Source: Lentisphaerae bacterium GWF2_57_35
GTDB lineage: Bacteria > Verrucomicrobiota > Kiritimatiellia > CAIQIC01 > GWF2-57-35
Assembly: GCA_001804865.1 (NCBI GenBank)
Contig: MHBK01000032.1
Coordinates: 47,066 to 111,065 of the forward strand
Length of the DNA stretch: 64,000 nucleotides
Direction of reading: 5' to 3'
Shown: one piece after another, positions 35,626 to 44,667 of the stretch
Position numbering within the stretch: the stretch's first letter is position 1
Layout: each line of letters opens with the position of its first letter
The notes under the pieces: generated by a model
Told to the model about the DNA's origin: nothing
Database searches by the model: none
What the model saw: the letters and a program-made list of their open reading frames with translations, nothing else
Position numbers and translations under genes: made by a program

Positions 35626-35707
35626 GAATTAGAACGCCAGCCTGCCGAAATAGACTCTACTCAAATGAGCTGTTCGATGCGTCTTGATTCAAATTACAAT
35701 AGTTGAG
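35626..35707 (+). repeat. Dispersed ~80 bp repeat, copy 1
   Basis: This stretch aligns along its length with 56343-56420. Shared blocks include AGAACG, CCGAAAT, GACTCT, ATGAGC, GTTCGATGCGTCTTGA and AATTACAAT. It lies between the PAS sensor gene and the FMN riboswitch. A shorter match (TCATAATTACAATTGCTG) occurs at 63753-63773 in reverse. Function unknown; position before genes would suit a promoter-carrying element. Confidence 0.75.
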
Positions 35708-35776
35708 GCCTATACGTCTTTGCTTGCGCAGTCGCGTGCACCCCAGTACACTGGCGGCAAATTGAATAGAACAGAA

Positions 35777-35928
35777 GAATCTTCGGGGCAAGGTGATCCT
35801 GCGTAAGCGGGAAATTCCTGACCGGCGGTGCAAGCCCGCGACTCTTCCACGTGTGTGGAGGATTGATACGGTCGATCGTTGAAAAGACGAGTATCCGTAG
35901 CCGACAGTATAGTCTGGATGAAAGAAGA
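35777..35928 (+). promoter_or_regulatory. FMN riboswitch (RFN element)
   Basis: Conserved segments appear in order: TCTTCGGGGCAAGGTGA, AAATTCCTGACCGGCGGT, AGCCCGCGA, and at the 3' end CCGACAGTATAGTCTGGATG followed by AAAGAAGA. These are the invariant parts of the FMN-sensing aptamer. The loop of P2, normally very short, contains an extra small hairpin (CCTGC GTAA GCGGG). An intrinsic terminator follows at 35946, so FMN binding should cause premature termination. It controls the riboflavin operon starting with ribBA. Confidence 0.96.
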
Positions 35929-35945
35929 CGATCACAAGGCATTTT

Positions 35946-35974
35946 CCCGAAGATACTGCTCTTCGGGTTTTTTT
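35946..35974 (+). terminator. Riboswitch-controlled intrinsic terminator
   Basis: CCCGAAGA - 6 bases - TCTTCGGG followed by seven T. The next base is the A of the ribBA start codon at 35975. The terminator therefore also covers the region where a ribosome site would be expected. Confidence 0.92.
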
Positions 35975-37207
35975 ATGAAACAGCAAGACACGGACTTGGA
36001 TCAGGTTTCGGAAGGCTTTAACAGCATTCCGGAAGCCATCGAAGTATTTCGCCGCGGCGAAATTGCCCTGATTGTGGACGATGAGAAGAGGGAGAATGAG
36101 GGCGATCTGGTGGTGGCGGCCGAAAAGGTAACGCCTGAGATCATTAACTTCATGGTCACTCACGGACGGGGCTTGGTTTGCGTGGCCATGGATTCGGAGC
36201 GGCTGGCGCATTTGGGACTTTCGCGCATGGTGCCGCCCGGCGAAGGCGATAAGTATCGGACCGCATTCATGCAGTCGGTGGATGCCAGCCGGAACATTTC
36301 GACCGGGATCAGCGCGTTTGACCGGGCTCATACGATTCAAGTCTTGATCGACGAGAAGAGTAAGGCTTCAGATTTGATCCGCCCGGGACATGTATTTCCT
36401 TTGGAAGCCGTGCCGGGCGGCGTCTTGCGTCGGACCGGCCACACGGAAGCGGCCGTCGATCTCGCCCGACTGGCCGGCATGAAGCCCGCCGGTGTGATTT
36501 GCGAGGTCATGCGCGACGATGGCGACATGGCCCGCCTTCCGGAATTGAGGACGTTTGCGAAGAAGCATAACCTCAAACTGATTTCGATCGCCGATTTGGT
36601 GGACTATCGCCGTCGCCGCGAAAGACTGATTGAATTGGAGCGCAAAGTTCAGTTGCCGACCGACTCGGGGCTTTTCGATCTTTATTTGTATCGATCCGTT
36701 CTTGAAAACGATCATCATCTCGCGCTGACGATGGGCAATCCGGCAGATCAAGACTCCGCCCTGGTGCGGGTGCATAGCGAGTGCCTGACGGGCGATGTAT
36801 TCGGGTCTTTGCGTTGCGATTGCGGCGCCCAGCTTCGCGCTTCAATGGAGATGATCGCCAAGGAAGGTCATGGGGTCGTGCTCTATATGCGGCAGGAAGG
36901 GCGGGGGATCGGCCTGGCCAAGAAAATCCATGCCTACGAGCTTCAGGAAACCGGCCTCGACACGGTCGAAGCGAACGAAAAGCTGGGGTTTGAAGCCGAT
37001 TTGAGGGATTATGGCATCGGCGCTCAGATTCTAGCCGATCTGGGGTTGCACAAGATCCGCTTGATCACCAACAATCCGAAGAAAATCGTCGGCTTGAAAG
37101 GCTATGGCTTGGAAGTGATCGACCGTGTTCCGTTGGTGCTGCCTCATACGTTGCACAACGAACGATATTTGAAGACCAAAAAAGCCAAGTTGGGACATTT
37201 GTTGTAG
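35975..37207 (+). CDS. ribBA: Bifunctional DHBP synthase / GTP cyclohydrolase II
   Basis: 410 residues. The N-terminal RibB domain ([45 protein letters not shown]) makes dihydroxybutanone phosphate from ribulose-5-phosphate. The C-terminal RibA domain ([21 protein letters not shown] with three zinc Cys, [16 protein letters not shown]-like ITNNPKKI) opens GTP. The two give both starting substrates of riboflavin. The ATG at 35975 yields the normal N-terminus, and it directly abuts the terminator T tract, with no Shine-Dalgarno site. Translation starts upstream, inside the riboswitch, are very unlikely. It heads a six-gene operon. Confidence 0.95.
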   Translation: MKQQDTDLDQVSEGFNSIPEAIEVFRRGEIALIVDDEKRENEGDLVVAAEKVTPEIINFMVTHGRGLVCVAMDSERLAHLGLSRMVPPGEGDKYRTAFMQSVDASRNISTGISAFDRAHTIQVLIDEKSKASDLIRPGHVFPLEAVPGGVLRRTGHTEAAVDLARLAGMKPAGVICEVMRDDGDMARLPELRTFAKKHNLKLISIADLVDYRRRRERLIELERKVQLPTDSGLFDLYLYRSVLENDHHLALTMGNPADQDSALVRVHSECLTGDVFGSLRCDCGAQLRASMEMIAKEGHGVVLYMRQEGRGIGLAKKIHAYELQETGLDTVEANEKLGFEADLRDYGIGAQILADLGLHKIRLITNNPKKIVGLKGYGLEVIDRVPLVLPHTLHNERYLKTKKAKLGHLL

Positions 37208-37258
37208 AATCTGAAATTTCGAATTTGAAAGCTGAGGTTCAGAAAAAAGGAGCATGGG

Positions 37259-37726
37259 ATGAAGTACAAGGAACTGTCCGGAGACCTGACGGCCAAAGGC
37301 CATAAGTTCGGAATTGTCATCAGCCGGTTTAATGACTTTTTGACCAAGCAACTCCTGCAAGGTGCGGTAGATTGTCTTGTGCGACACGGCGCGGATGAGG
37401 TGGACATTACGGTCGCCTGGGTGCCGGGCGCCTATGAGGCGCCGCTGGCCGTGAGCAAGATGGCCGCGAGCAAGGGCTATTCGGCCATGGTGGCTTTGGG
37501 CGCGGTGGTGCAAGGCGCGACGCCGCACGCGGGTTTGATCAATTCGCAGGTGGCCCGGGCCTTGGCGCAGATTGCCCTGGAAACCGGCGTGCCGGTGATC
37601 GATGGCGTCGTGGCCGCGGATAATTTGGAGCAAGCCATCGAACGGTGCGGAACCAAGAGCGGCAATCGGGGTTGGTCGGCCGCGCAGGCCGCCATCGAGA
37701 TGGCTAATTTGATGAAACAAATGTAG
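37259..37726 (+). CDS. ribH: 6,7-dimethyl-8-ribityllumazine synthase
   Basis: 155 residues, normal length. It condenses dihydroxybutanone phosphate with the pyrimidine intermediate to lumazine, often in icosahedral capsids. Motifs: FGIVISRFNDFLTKQLLQGA, WVPGAYEAPLA, ALGAVVQGATPHAGLI with the catalytic His, and GVVAADNLEQAIERCG. AAAAGGAGC precedes the ATG. It follows ribBA after 51 bases and is followed by nusB after 11, an arrangement common for ribH-nusB. Confidence 0.96.
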   Translation: MKYKELSGDLTAKGHKFGIVISRFNDFLTKQLLQGAVDCLVRHGADEVDITVAWVPGAYEAPLAVSKMAASKGYSAMVALGAVVQGATPHAGLINSQVARALAQIALETGVPVIDGVVAADNLEQAIERCGTKSGNRGWSAAQAAIEMANLMKQM

Positions 37727-37737
37727 GTGATGTTATT

Positions 37738-38214
37738 ATGGGTGGTCGACACGAAGCTCGTGAGTGGGCAGTACAATTTCTTTTCCAACGCGATTTCAAC
37801 CGCGACGATATGGTGAAAGCGCTGGAGATTTTCTGGCGTGAAATCAAGACCGACGAAAAATCCCGGCAGTTTGCCGAGGAATTGATTCGCGGGGTCGATG
37901 AACATATGACGGAACTGGACCAGCAAATCCAGACCTATGCCGAACATTGGGATGTGCGGCGAATGGGCGCGGTGGATCGCAATGTGATGAGGGTGGCGTT
38001 TTACGAAATGTTGTATCGCCCCGACATCCCCCCCGTGGTGTCCATCAACGAAGCGGTCGATATTGCCAAGGAATACAGCAGCCTGGAATCCGGCAAGTTC
38101 GTCAACGGCATTCTGGATCATGCGTGCCGTAAATTGAAGCGAGCCGCCCGGACGTCGGCGGACTCCGAGAACCAGGCCAAGAAGAAGGAATCCCCGAGTG
38201 GTAACGTGGATTGA
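37738..38214 (+). CDS. nusB: Transcription antitermination factor NusB
   Basis: 158 residues. The all-helical NusB fold is shown by GRHEAREWAVQFLFQRDF, the central RRMGAVDRNVMRVAFYEMLY and PPVVSINEAVDIAKEYSSLES-like segment ending GKFVNGILDH. It binds boxA RNA with S10 in ribosomal RNA antitermination. It lies inside the riboflavin operon, directly after ribH, and overlaps ftsY by 17 bases. It is therefore also under the FMN riboswitch unless an internal promoter exists. Confidence 0.95.
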   Translation: MGGRHEAREWAVQFLFQRDFNRDDMVKALEIFWREIKTDEKSRQFAEELIRGVDEHMTELDQQIQTYAEHWDVRRMGAVDRNVMRVAFYEMLYRPDIPPVVSINEAVDIAKEYSSLESGKFVNGILDHACRKLKRAARTSADSENQAKKKESPSGNVD

Positions 38215-39112
38215 TGCGCTTGCGCGCACCCGCAAAAACATTGCCGGAACGCTGGCCCGGGTTTTTACCCGGGAAGCGCCGCCCGACGATCTCTCCCTTG
38301 AGGAATTGGAATCGACGCTCCTGCAAGCCGATGTTCCCGTGCGACTGGTTTCGCAGTGGGTGGTCGACCTGCAAAAAGCCTACAGAGGCCTTCGCGTTTC
38401 CAAACGCGACATGCTGAAAAAAATCCTAGTGGATTCACTGCCGGCCGTATCTTCCTTTTCCTGGGTGCGGCCTGAAAAGCCCCTGACCGTTTTAGTGGTA
38501 GGCGTGAATGGGTCGGGCAAGACCACGACTTGCGCCAAGCTGGCCCATCTCGCCGCCCAGGCGGGGGCGAAGCCTTTGCTGGGCGCCACGGATACTTTTC
38601 GCGCGGCTGGCGCCGACCAATTGAAGTGGTGGGCCGATAAGCTCGGGTGCGAGGTCGTTGTTGGCGCGTCCGGCGCGGATGCTGCGGCGGTGGCCTACGA
38701 TGCTTTGGAAGCGGCCCAGGCCCGCAAAATGGATGCGCTGATCGTCGATACGGCCGGCCGCATGCACACGCGCCAGCCGTTGATGCAGGAATTGCAGAAA
38801 GTGAAAGGCTCTCTATCCAAGCGCATGCCCGGCGCTCCCCACGAAACCTGGATTGTGCTGGATGCCACGCTGGGACAGAACGCCGTCATTCAAGCCCGGC
38901 AGTTCCATGAATCGGTTCCGCTGACGGGCGTTGTCGTTGCCAAATTGGATGGCTCTTCCAAGGCTGGTTTTGTTTTTTCCATCGCGAAGGAGTTGGGGTT
39001 GCCGATCCGTTATATTGGATTGGGCGAGGGCAACGAGGATCTCGCGCCCTTCGATCCGACCGCGTTTGTAGAAGCCTTGCTGGCCATCCCGGCCTCCGAG
39101 AAAGGGGCTTAA
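38198..39112 (+). CDS. ftsY: Signal recognition particle receptor FtsY
   Basis: 304 residues: N domain followed by the G domain, without the long acidic A domain of enterobacterial FtsY. GTPase motifs are GVNGSGKTTTCAKLA (P loop), DTFRAAG, DTAGRMHT and AKLDGSSKAG, plus LDATLGQNAVIQA specific to FtsY. It docks ribosome-SRP complexes at the inner membrane. The start is GTG at 38198 behind AAGGAA, overlapping nusB by 17 bases, which points to translational coupling. Its position in a riboflavin operon is unusual. Confidence 0.94.
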   Translation: MVTWIDALARTRKNIAGTLARVFTREAPPDDLSLEELESTLLQADVPVRLVSQWVVDLQKAYRGLRVSKRDMLKKILVDSLPAVSSFSWVRPEKPLTVLVVGVNGSGKTTTCAKLAHLAAQAGAKPLLGATDTFRAAGADQLKWWADKLGCEVVVGASGADAAAVAYDALEAAQARKMDALIVDTAGRMHTRQPLMQELQKVKGSLSKRMPGAPHETWIVLDATLGQNAVIQARQFHESVPLTGVVVAKLDGSSKAGFVFSIAKELGLPIRYIGLGEGNEDLAPFDPTAFVEALLAIPASEKGA

Positions 39113-39116
39113 GCCC

Positions 39117-40226
39117 ATGCCTCGTGACGATTCAACGCATGAACCCTGGATGCGGCGAGCTTTGGAACTTGCGCGCCGGGGTGAAGGATTGACGCGTCCG
39201 AATCCGCCGGTCGGCGCCGTGGTCGTGGCCGGGAGCCAGGTGGTGGGGGCAGGATTTCATCATCGGGCCGGCGAGCCGCATGCGGAAGCGCTCGCTCTTG
39301 ACGAGGCGGGCGCCCGCGCGCGCGGCGCGGCGCTGTACGTTACGCTGGAGCCTTGTTCGACGTGGGGCCGCACTCCGCCTTGCACCGATGCCATTCTGGC
39401 GGCGGGCATTTCCCAGGTGGTGGTCTGCGTCCGCGATCCGAATCCCGCCCATGCCGGGCGCGGCTTGTCGATGCTCAAACGCAAAGGGTTGCAGGTCCTG
39501 CATGGCGTCTTGGCCGACGAGGGCGCCGAGCTGATTGCGCCTTTCGCCAAATGGATTCAAAGCCGTATTCCGTATGTGACGCTAAAGCTGGGCATGACGC
39601 TCGATGGGCGCATCGCCGACGAGACCGGTTCTTCCCGCTGGATCACCGGGCCGCAGGCCCGTCGCCATGTGCAGGATCTTCGCCGCCGCTGCGATGCGGT
39701 GCTGGTTGGCCGGCAAACCGTGTGTCTGGACGATCCGCAATTGACGCCCCGGCCTCCCCGCGGGCGAAGCCCGTATCGTGTGGTCGTGGCCGGCCGGGGG
39801 GAGATTCCTCTCTCGGCCCGAATTTTGAACGACGTTTTTGCCTCCCACACTATTGTTGCCGTTACGCGAAATTGCCCGATGGATGTTTGTCGCGCTATCG
39901 AAAGCAAGGGCGCATCCGTGCTGGTGCTGCCGGAAAAGAAGGGCCTGATCTCTCTGAAGCACTTGCTGCAAGCCTTGGGCAAGCTGAGCCTGTTGCATGT
40001 GTTGTGTGAAGGCGGCGGTGAACTGGCGGCCGGCTTGATAGCGGACGGCTTGGTGGACGATTATCTTTTTTTTGTTTCCCCCTGCCTGTTGGGCGGTCGC
40101 GCGAGGAATGCCGTGGCCGGCGCGGGATGGAAGCTTGGAAAAAATCCTCAATTGGTTTATCGCCGTGTCGAAAAAGTGGGGCGCGATTTGTTGATTCGGG
40201 CCGCCCCGGCAATGGAAGGCGGGTGA
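39117..40226 (+). CDS. ribD: Riboflavin biosynthesis deaminase/reductase RibD
   Basis: 369 residues. The N-terminal deaminase has the zinc ligands in HAEALAL and PCSTWGRTPPC, with NPPVGAVVV near the start. The C-terminal reductase (PYVTLKLGMTLDGRIAD; SSRWITG; DAVLVGRQTV; CEGGGELAAGLIADGLVD) completes the second and third steps of riboflavin synthesis. The start lies four bases after the ftsY stop and three bases separate its end from ribE, so the operon is tightly packed. Confidence 0.95.
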   Translation: MPRDDSTHEPWMRRALELARRGEGLTRPNPPVGAVVVAGSQVVGAGFHHRAGEPHAEALALDEAGARARGAALYVTLEPCSTWGRTPPCTDAILAAGISQVVVCVRDPNPAHAGRGLSMLKRKGLQVLHGVLADEGAELIAPFAKWIQSRIPYVTLKLGMTLDGRIADETGSSRWITGPQARRHVQDLRRRCDAVLVGRQTVCLDDPQLTPRPPRGRSPYRVVVAGRGEIPLSARILNDVFASHTIVAVTRNCPMDVCRAIESKGASVLVLPEKKGLISLKHLLQALGKLSLLHVLCEGGGELAAGLIADGLVDDYLFFVSPCLLGGRARNAVAGAGWKLGKNPQLVYRRVEKVGRDLLIRAAPAMEGG

Positions 40227-40229
40227 AGC

Positions 40230-40874
40230 ATGTTTACGGGCCTTATCCAAAGAACGGGAATCTGGGATCGGTTCACAGCGGGCGCTGAAGCCGGATCGCT
40301 GACTCTTAAGACCGGATCATGGGAGCCGCCCGTGTCTCCAGGCGAAAGCATCGCGGTCGATGGCGTTTGCCTGACGGCCGTGGAGGCCGATGAGCGATCT
40401 GTCCGTTTCGATGTGTTGATGGAGACTTTGCATCGGACCGGTTTCGGGGAACGAAAGCTGGGAGATCTGGTTAATCTGGAGCGGGCGTTGCGCCTGGGAG
40501 ATGCGATGGGGGGGCATATGGTTACAGGACACGTGGACGGCACGGGAACCATTCGTTCCCTGACTCGCGCCGGCCGCGATTGGGTGGTGGAGGCGGCTTG
40601 CTCGAACGAACTCTTATCGGGCATCGTTCCCAAAGGCTCCATTGCGTTGGATGGCATCAGTCTGACCGTCGCCGAATTGCGGGCCGAGTCCTTTACAGTG
40701 CATATTATTCCTCATACGTGGCAGAACACTTCTTTGTCGCAAGCCCGGGTTGGGCGGTTGGTCAACCTGGAGACGGACATTATCGGCAAGTACGTTGCAC
40801 GGTATTTACAGAAAGGGCTCCCTTCTTCCCACATCGGATGGGATACCTTGAAAAATGCCGGTTTCATGGCATGA
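40230..40874 (+). CDS. ribE: Riboflavin synthase alpha chain
   Basis: 214 residues made of two similar beta-barrel lumazine-binding repeats. The first begins MFTGLIQRTG and has GESIAVDGVCLTA; the second has GHVDGTGTI and GSIALDGISLTVAE. The family end TLKNAGFMA-like is seen. It forms riboflavin from two lumazines and closes the operon ribBA-ribH-nusB-ftsY-ribD-ribE. A very short GGGACTGGTCCC palindrome followed by TTTATA lies about 50 bases after the stop and may end the transcript or serve the next gene. Confidence 0.95.
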   Translation: MFTGLIQRTGIWDRFTAGAEAGSLTLKTGSWEPPVSPGESIAVDGVCLTAVEADERSVRFDVLMETLHRTGFGERKLGDLVNLERALRLGDAMGGHMVTGHVDGTGTIRSLTRAGRDWVVEAACSNELLSGIVPKGSIALDGISLTVAELRAESFTVHIIPHTWQNTSLSQARVGRLVNLETDIIGKYVARYLQKGLPSSHIGWDTLKNAGFMA

Positions 40875-40990
40875 GCCTGCATCCAGGTAACGCAGGTCGA
40901 ACCGATTGAATAAAAATGTAAAAATGGGACTGGTCCCTTTATACGAATATTGTTAGTTATTAAGCGGTTCGCCGATGTTGAGGGGTAGGC

Positions 40991-42025
40991 ATGAAAAATG
41001 ACCATAAGCGCGTTAATCTTCGGGAAATAGCCCGACTGTCAGAGTCGTCCAAAAGCACGGTCAGCCGAGTCTTGACCAAGCATCCGAATGTGTCGCCTAA
41101 AACGCGGGCTCGGATCGAAGCGGTCATCGAGAAACTTCAATTTCGTCCCAATCTCTTTGCCAGAGGCCTGGCCGGCGGGCGGACCGGCTTGATTGCCGTA
41201 CTGGCCAGCGAAATGAACAGCGGCTTTTTTGCGGAAGTCATCAGGGGCATCGACCAGATCGCCCAGATTCATGAGGGCCATGTGATGTCCTCCTTCGCGC
41301 ATGGCGCCGACGACTATGTGCGCCTCTGGGACGAATTCAACGAGAGCGGTCGCGCCGATGGGATTATCTTGATTGCACCGCCGCGCGATATCTTCAAGCA
41401 TTCCATCTCATCGGACAATGTGCCGGTCGTGCTTTGTGCCAGCCGTCCGCCCGAGCACTCCGAAGGGTGGGGGCAAGTCGATACGGTGACCATTAATAAC
41501 CGCAAAGGTTTTCGCGACTTGATGGTTCACCTGGAATCGCAAGGCTGCCGTTCGTTCGTCCATATCGCCGGGCCGTCGGATATGTACGACGCCAGGGAGC
41601 GGCGCGAGGAATTTGAATCGTTTGTGTCGGCGCGACCCGGCTTGCAGGGAGAAGTCATTGAAACCTTGCAGTCGACGGAGGGCGGGCGCGAGGCGGTCAA
41701 GGACTGTCTGCGGCGCAAGCAGAAGCGTCCGGATGTTTTTGTAGCGGTAAACGATTTGGCGGCTCTCGGCGCTCTCCAGGCCTTAAGGGACGAGGGGATT
41801 GCCGTGCCGGGCCAAGTGGCGGTGACCGGTTGCGATGACGATCCCGCCTCCGCCATTTTAGGGCTGACCACGCTGCACATGCCGATGATTGCCATCGGTC
41901 GCGAATCGGCCTCACTCCTCTTTGAGCACCTTGAAAAGAAACGGGATTTGGCCGCCGCCAAGCATCAGGTCATGGATCTTCGTCTGGAGGTCCGATCCAC
42001 CAGTCTTTCTTCTGCGTTGCGATGA
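40991..42025 (+). CDS. LacI family transcriptional regulator
   Basis: 344 residues. The N-terminal LacI helix-turn-helix (NLREIARLSESSKSTVSRVL, then VSPKTRARIEAVI and FRPNLFARGL as hinge) is followed by a periplasmic-binding-protein-like sensor domain (TGLIAVLASEMNSGFFAEVI; DVFVAVNDLAALGAL; VAVTGCDDDPAS). The effector is unknown. Its stop codon overlaps the start of the amidohydrolase gene (ATGA), so regulator and enzyme are coexpressed, and it may respond to that enzyme's substrate or product. The palindrome GGGACTGGTCCC at about 40926 upstream could be an operator. Confidence 0.92.
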   Translation: MKNDHKRVNLREIARLSESSKSTVSRVLTKHPNVSPKTRARIEAVIEKLQFRPNLFARGLAGGRTGLIAVLASEMNSGFFAEVIRGIDQIAQIHEGHVMSSFAHGADDYVRLWDEFNESGRADGIILIAPPRDIFKHSISSDNVPVVLCASRPPEHSEGWGQVDTVTINNRKGFRDLMVHLESQGCRSFVHIAGPSDMYDARERREEFESFVSARPGLQGEVIETLQSTEGGREAVKDCLRRKQKRPDVFVAVNDLAALGALQALRDEGIAVPGQVAVTGCDDDPASAILGLTTLHMPMIAIGRESASLLFEHLEKKRDLAAAKHQVMDLRLEVRSTSLSSALR

Positions 42026-43356
42026 CCAGCGATATTCTCATTCATCATGCCCGGATTTGGCCATCGGTGGACGGCCCCCTCATCGACGATGGCAAAATTC
42101 TGATTCGCAATGGACGTATCGCCAAGATAGGACAATTTCATGCGAGGGCGGAAACGGTCATCGACGCCGACGGGCTCCTGGTCATGCCCGGCTTGATTCA
42201 GGGTCACATTCATTTATGCCAGACCCTATTTCGCGGCCTGGCGGAAGATCGGCCCTTGCTCTCCTGGTTGCGCAACGTGGTCTGGCCGTTGGAGGCGGCG
42301 CATACGCCGGATTCCATCCGCGCATCGGCACGGCTGGGTTGCGCCGAGTTAATCAAAAGCGGTGTTACGGCCTTTCTTTCCATGGAAACGGTTCGGCATA
42401 CCGGCGCCGTATTCGATGCGGTGGCCGAAACGGGTTTGATGGGCATCGTTTCCCACTGCTTCATGGATGAGGATTCCGGGTATCCTCCGCTGACCGTCGA
42501 TCTCGAGGATGCCTTGGCGGAGTGCGATGTAATCCTTGAAAAATGGGGCGCCGGCGATGCGCTGCGCCTGGCCGTCGCTCCCCGATTTGCCCTGAGTTGT
42601 TCTGGACGTAATTTGCGCGAAGAAGTCTCCTACGCCCGCGAACGCGGGCTTTTGCTTCATACGCACTGCTCGGAGCAAGTGCCGGAAGTTCAGGAGGTGC
42701 GCCGCAAGACCGGACGGAGCAATGTCGATTTTCTGAATTCCGTCGGCCTGTGCGGTCCGGATGTATGCCTGGCGCATTGCGTTCATGTCGACGAGCGGGA
42801 CTTGGCTTTGCTGGTAGAAACGGATACGCGCATTTTGCATTGTCCCACCGCCAATTTGAAGCTCGGTTCCGGGGTTGCTCCCGTGCCGGATTTTCTGGCG
42901 GCCGGTTTGACGGTGGCGCTGGGCTCCGATGGAGCGGCCTGTAACAATCGCTTGGATATATGGAACGAAATGCGGTTGGCGGGACTGGTTCAAAAACCGC
43001 TGTTGGGTCCCGAGGCCCTTCCGGCGCGCGATATCGTTCGCATGGCCACTCTCGGCGGCGCGCGCGCCTTGGGCTGGGAAAAGGAAATGGGCTCGCTGGA
43101 GGTCGGGAAAAAAGCCAATCTGATTATCGTCGATTCGAACAACGTCCATGTCCTGCCGTCCGACGATCCTGCTTCGAATGTCGTGTACGCCCATGCTTCC
43201 GCCGATGTCCTCATGACGATGGTCAACGGGCAGATTCTTTTTGAAGACGGACGACTCACGACGATCGACGAGGAAAAACTGCGCGAAGAAGTCCTTTGCC
43301 AAAAACAAGCGATGTTAAAACGGGCCGGGTGGGACAGACGCAAGCAGTCGATTTAG
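42022..43356 (+). CDS. Amidohydrolase, probable MTA/SAH or related deaminase
   Basis: 444 residues of the AtzA/TrzN/MtaD group of metal-dependent deaminases. The metal site is visible as QGHIHLCQ, then HTHCSEQ, LAHCVHV and ALGSDGAACNN with the catalytic Asp; the C-terminus has the usual GSLEVGKKANLIIVD. Members deaminate methylthioadenosine, S-adenosylhomocysteine, guanine or similar. It is translationally coupled to the LacI regulator. The mtnP gene at 10548 acts on MTA too, but the two are not adjacent. Specificity cannot be fixed from sequence. Confidence 0.85.
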   Translation: MTSDILIHHARIWPSVDGPLIDDGKILIRNGRIAKIGQFHARAETVIDADGLLVMPGLIQGHIHLCQTLFRGLAEDRPLLSWLRNVVWPLEAAHTPDSIRASARLGCAELIKSGVTAFLSMETVRHTGAVFDAVAETGLMGIVSHCFMDEDSGYPPLTVDLEDALAECDVILEKWGAGDALRLAVAPRFALSCSGRNLREEVSYARERGLLLHTHCSEQVPEVQEVRRKTGRSNVDFLNSVGLCGPDVCLAHCVHVDERDLALLVETDTRILHCPTANLKLGSGVAPVPDFLAAGLTVALGSDGAACNNRLDIWNEMRLAGLVQKPLLGPEALPARDIVRMATLGGARALGWEKEMGSLEVGKKANLIIVDSNNVHVLPSDDPASNVVYAHASADVLMTMVNGQILFEDGRLTTIDEEKLREEVLCQKQAMLKRAGWDRRKQSI

Positions 43357-43382
43357 CTGCGCGAAGCCACTTGCTTGCCGAT

Positions 43383-44573
43383 TTATTGTCGCCGATTTAG
43401 CAGCTCTCGAATCAAATCGAATGCCATCACTTCGGCTTTTCCGCCGTTGACGGTTTCGTCGAATGGAGCTTCCCGGCTCACGAGGCCCACCGGCCCATCC
43501 AGATAGGCCAGGGGAACGGGTTCCGACGTGTGGCTGCGGGTGGCGACCGGGGTTCGATGATCCGTGCAGATGACCAGCCGATACGGTTCGCCTTTCGACT
43601 CCAGGTGCTGCCAAATGGGGCCTACCACTTTGGCATCGAAGAGCTCGATCGCTTCCTTTTTGAGTTTGAGATTGCCTTTGTGGCCGCATTCGTCCGGCGC
43701 TTCGACATGCACAAAAACGAAGTCGCTTTCGTTCAGGACATTCATGGCCGCGCGCACCTTGCCTTCAAAATTGGTATCGACAAAACCCGTGGCGCCCGGA
43801 ATCTTATCGGCCTTGAGTCCGGCCAGGCGGCCCAAACCGCGGATCAGATCGACGGCTGAAATGACGCCGCCGCGAAGGCCATAAAGCTCCTGATACCCTT
43901 TAAGCGTCAGCGAGCGGCCTTGTCCCCACAGCCAGATTTGAGTGGCCGGGTTTTTGCCGTGCTGGATACGGGTGCGGTTTACGGGATGCTCCGCAAAAAG
44001 ATGCCGCGAAAAATCCATGAGCCGGCGAATTTCGTCCTGTCGGTCGCCTTGCGGCAGATACGAGTCCACCGGCTGGTTGGCAATATCGTGCGGAGGCTGG
44101 GTTTTGACTTCCACAGGGCCGTTCTTCCAGACCAACAAATGGCGGTAACTCACGCCGCCATGGAATTTCAACCCATCCTTGCCGGCTTTCCGATCCAAAT
44201 CATGGATGAGTTGGTGAGCTTCCTCGCTGGTGATTTCGCCGGCTGAATAATCTTTCATGGCGCCGTTGGAAACGGTGACCAGATTGCAGCGGTAGGCGAT
44301 GTCGTCGGGTTGCAGGGGAATTCCGGCGCCCGCGGCTTCAATGGGGGCTCGTCCCGTGTAGTACTCCCGCGGATCGTAGCCGAGAAGGCTTAAATTGGCC
44401 ACATCGCTGCCGGGGGCTGTGCCTTCCGGCACGGTTTGAACCATGCGAGTCGTGCCCGCTCCGGAAATTTTCCGGATGTTAGGTATCCACGCAGCCTGCA
44501 AGAGCGTTCGCCCCGACAACTCCTCGATGGGATAATCGCCCATGCCGTCGCCAACTAATACTGCCGTTTTCAT
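43383..44573 (-). CDS. apgM: Cofactor-independent phosphoglycerate mutase, ApgM type
   Basis: 396 residues, alkaline-phosphatase superfamily. The start MKTAVLVGDGMGDYPIEELS supplies the first metal Asp, followed by GTAPGSDVANLSLLGYDP with the nucleophilic Ser, HVEAPDECGHKGN and VICTDHRTPVATRSHTSEPVP at the metal site. It interconverts 3- and 2-phosphoglycerate in glycolysis and matches the archaeal-type ApgM rather than the longer GpmI. I start at the ATG at 44573; codons further upstream lack a normal N-terminus. It faces the amidohydrolase gene convergently. Confidence 0.93.
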   Translation of the reverse strand: MKTAVLVGDGMGDYPIEELSGRTLLQAAWIPNIRKISGAGTTRMVQTVPEGTAPGSDVANLSLLGYDPREYYTGRAPIEAAGAGIPLQPDDIAYRCNLVTVSNGAMKDYSAGEITSEEAHQLIHDLDRKAGKDGLKFHGGVSYRHLLVWKNGPVEVKTQPPHDIANQPVDSYLPQGDRQDEIRRLMDFSRHLFAEHPVNRTRIQHGKNPATQIWLWGQGRSLTLKGYQELYGLRGGVISAVDLIRGLGRLAGLKADKIPGATGFVDTNFEGKVRAAMNVLNESDFVFVHVEAPDECGHKGNLKLKKEAIELFDAKVVGPIWQHLESKGEPYRLVICTDHRTPVATRSHTSEPVPLAYLDGPVGLVSREAPFDETVNGGKAEVMAFDLIRELLNRRQ

Positions 44574-44667
44574 ATTTGTTATTTGATGAAGACGATGCAA
44601 ATTACCTGAGAGCGCCCGTTAGGTCAAATTAACACTTGCGCGAATTTACCCAAGGGAAGATAGTGCG

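Noticed and set aside
39755..39775. CGGGCGAAGCCCG inside ribD, identical to the centre of the intergenic palindrome at 25038
   Set aside because: The RibD reading frame and length are normal through this segment, so insertion of a repeat is not needed to explain it.
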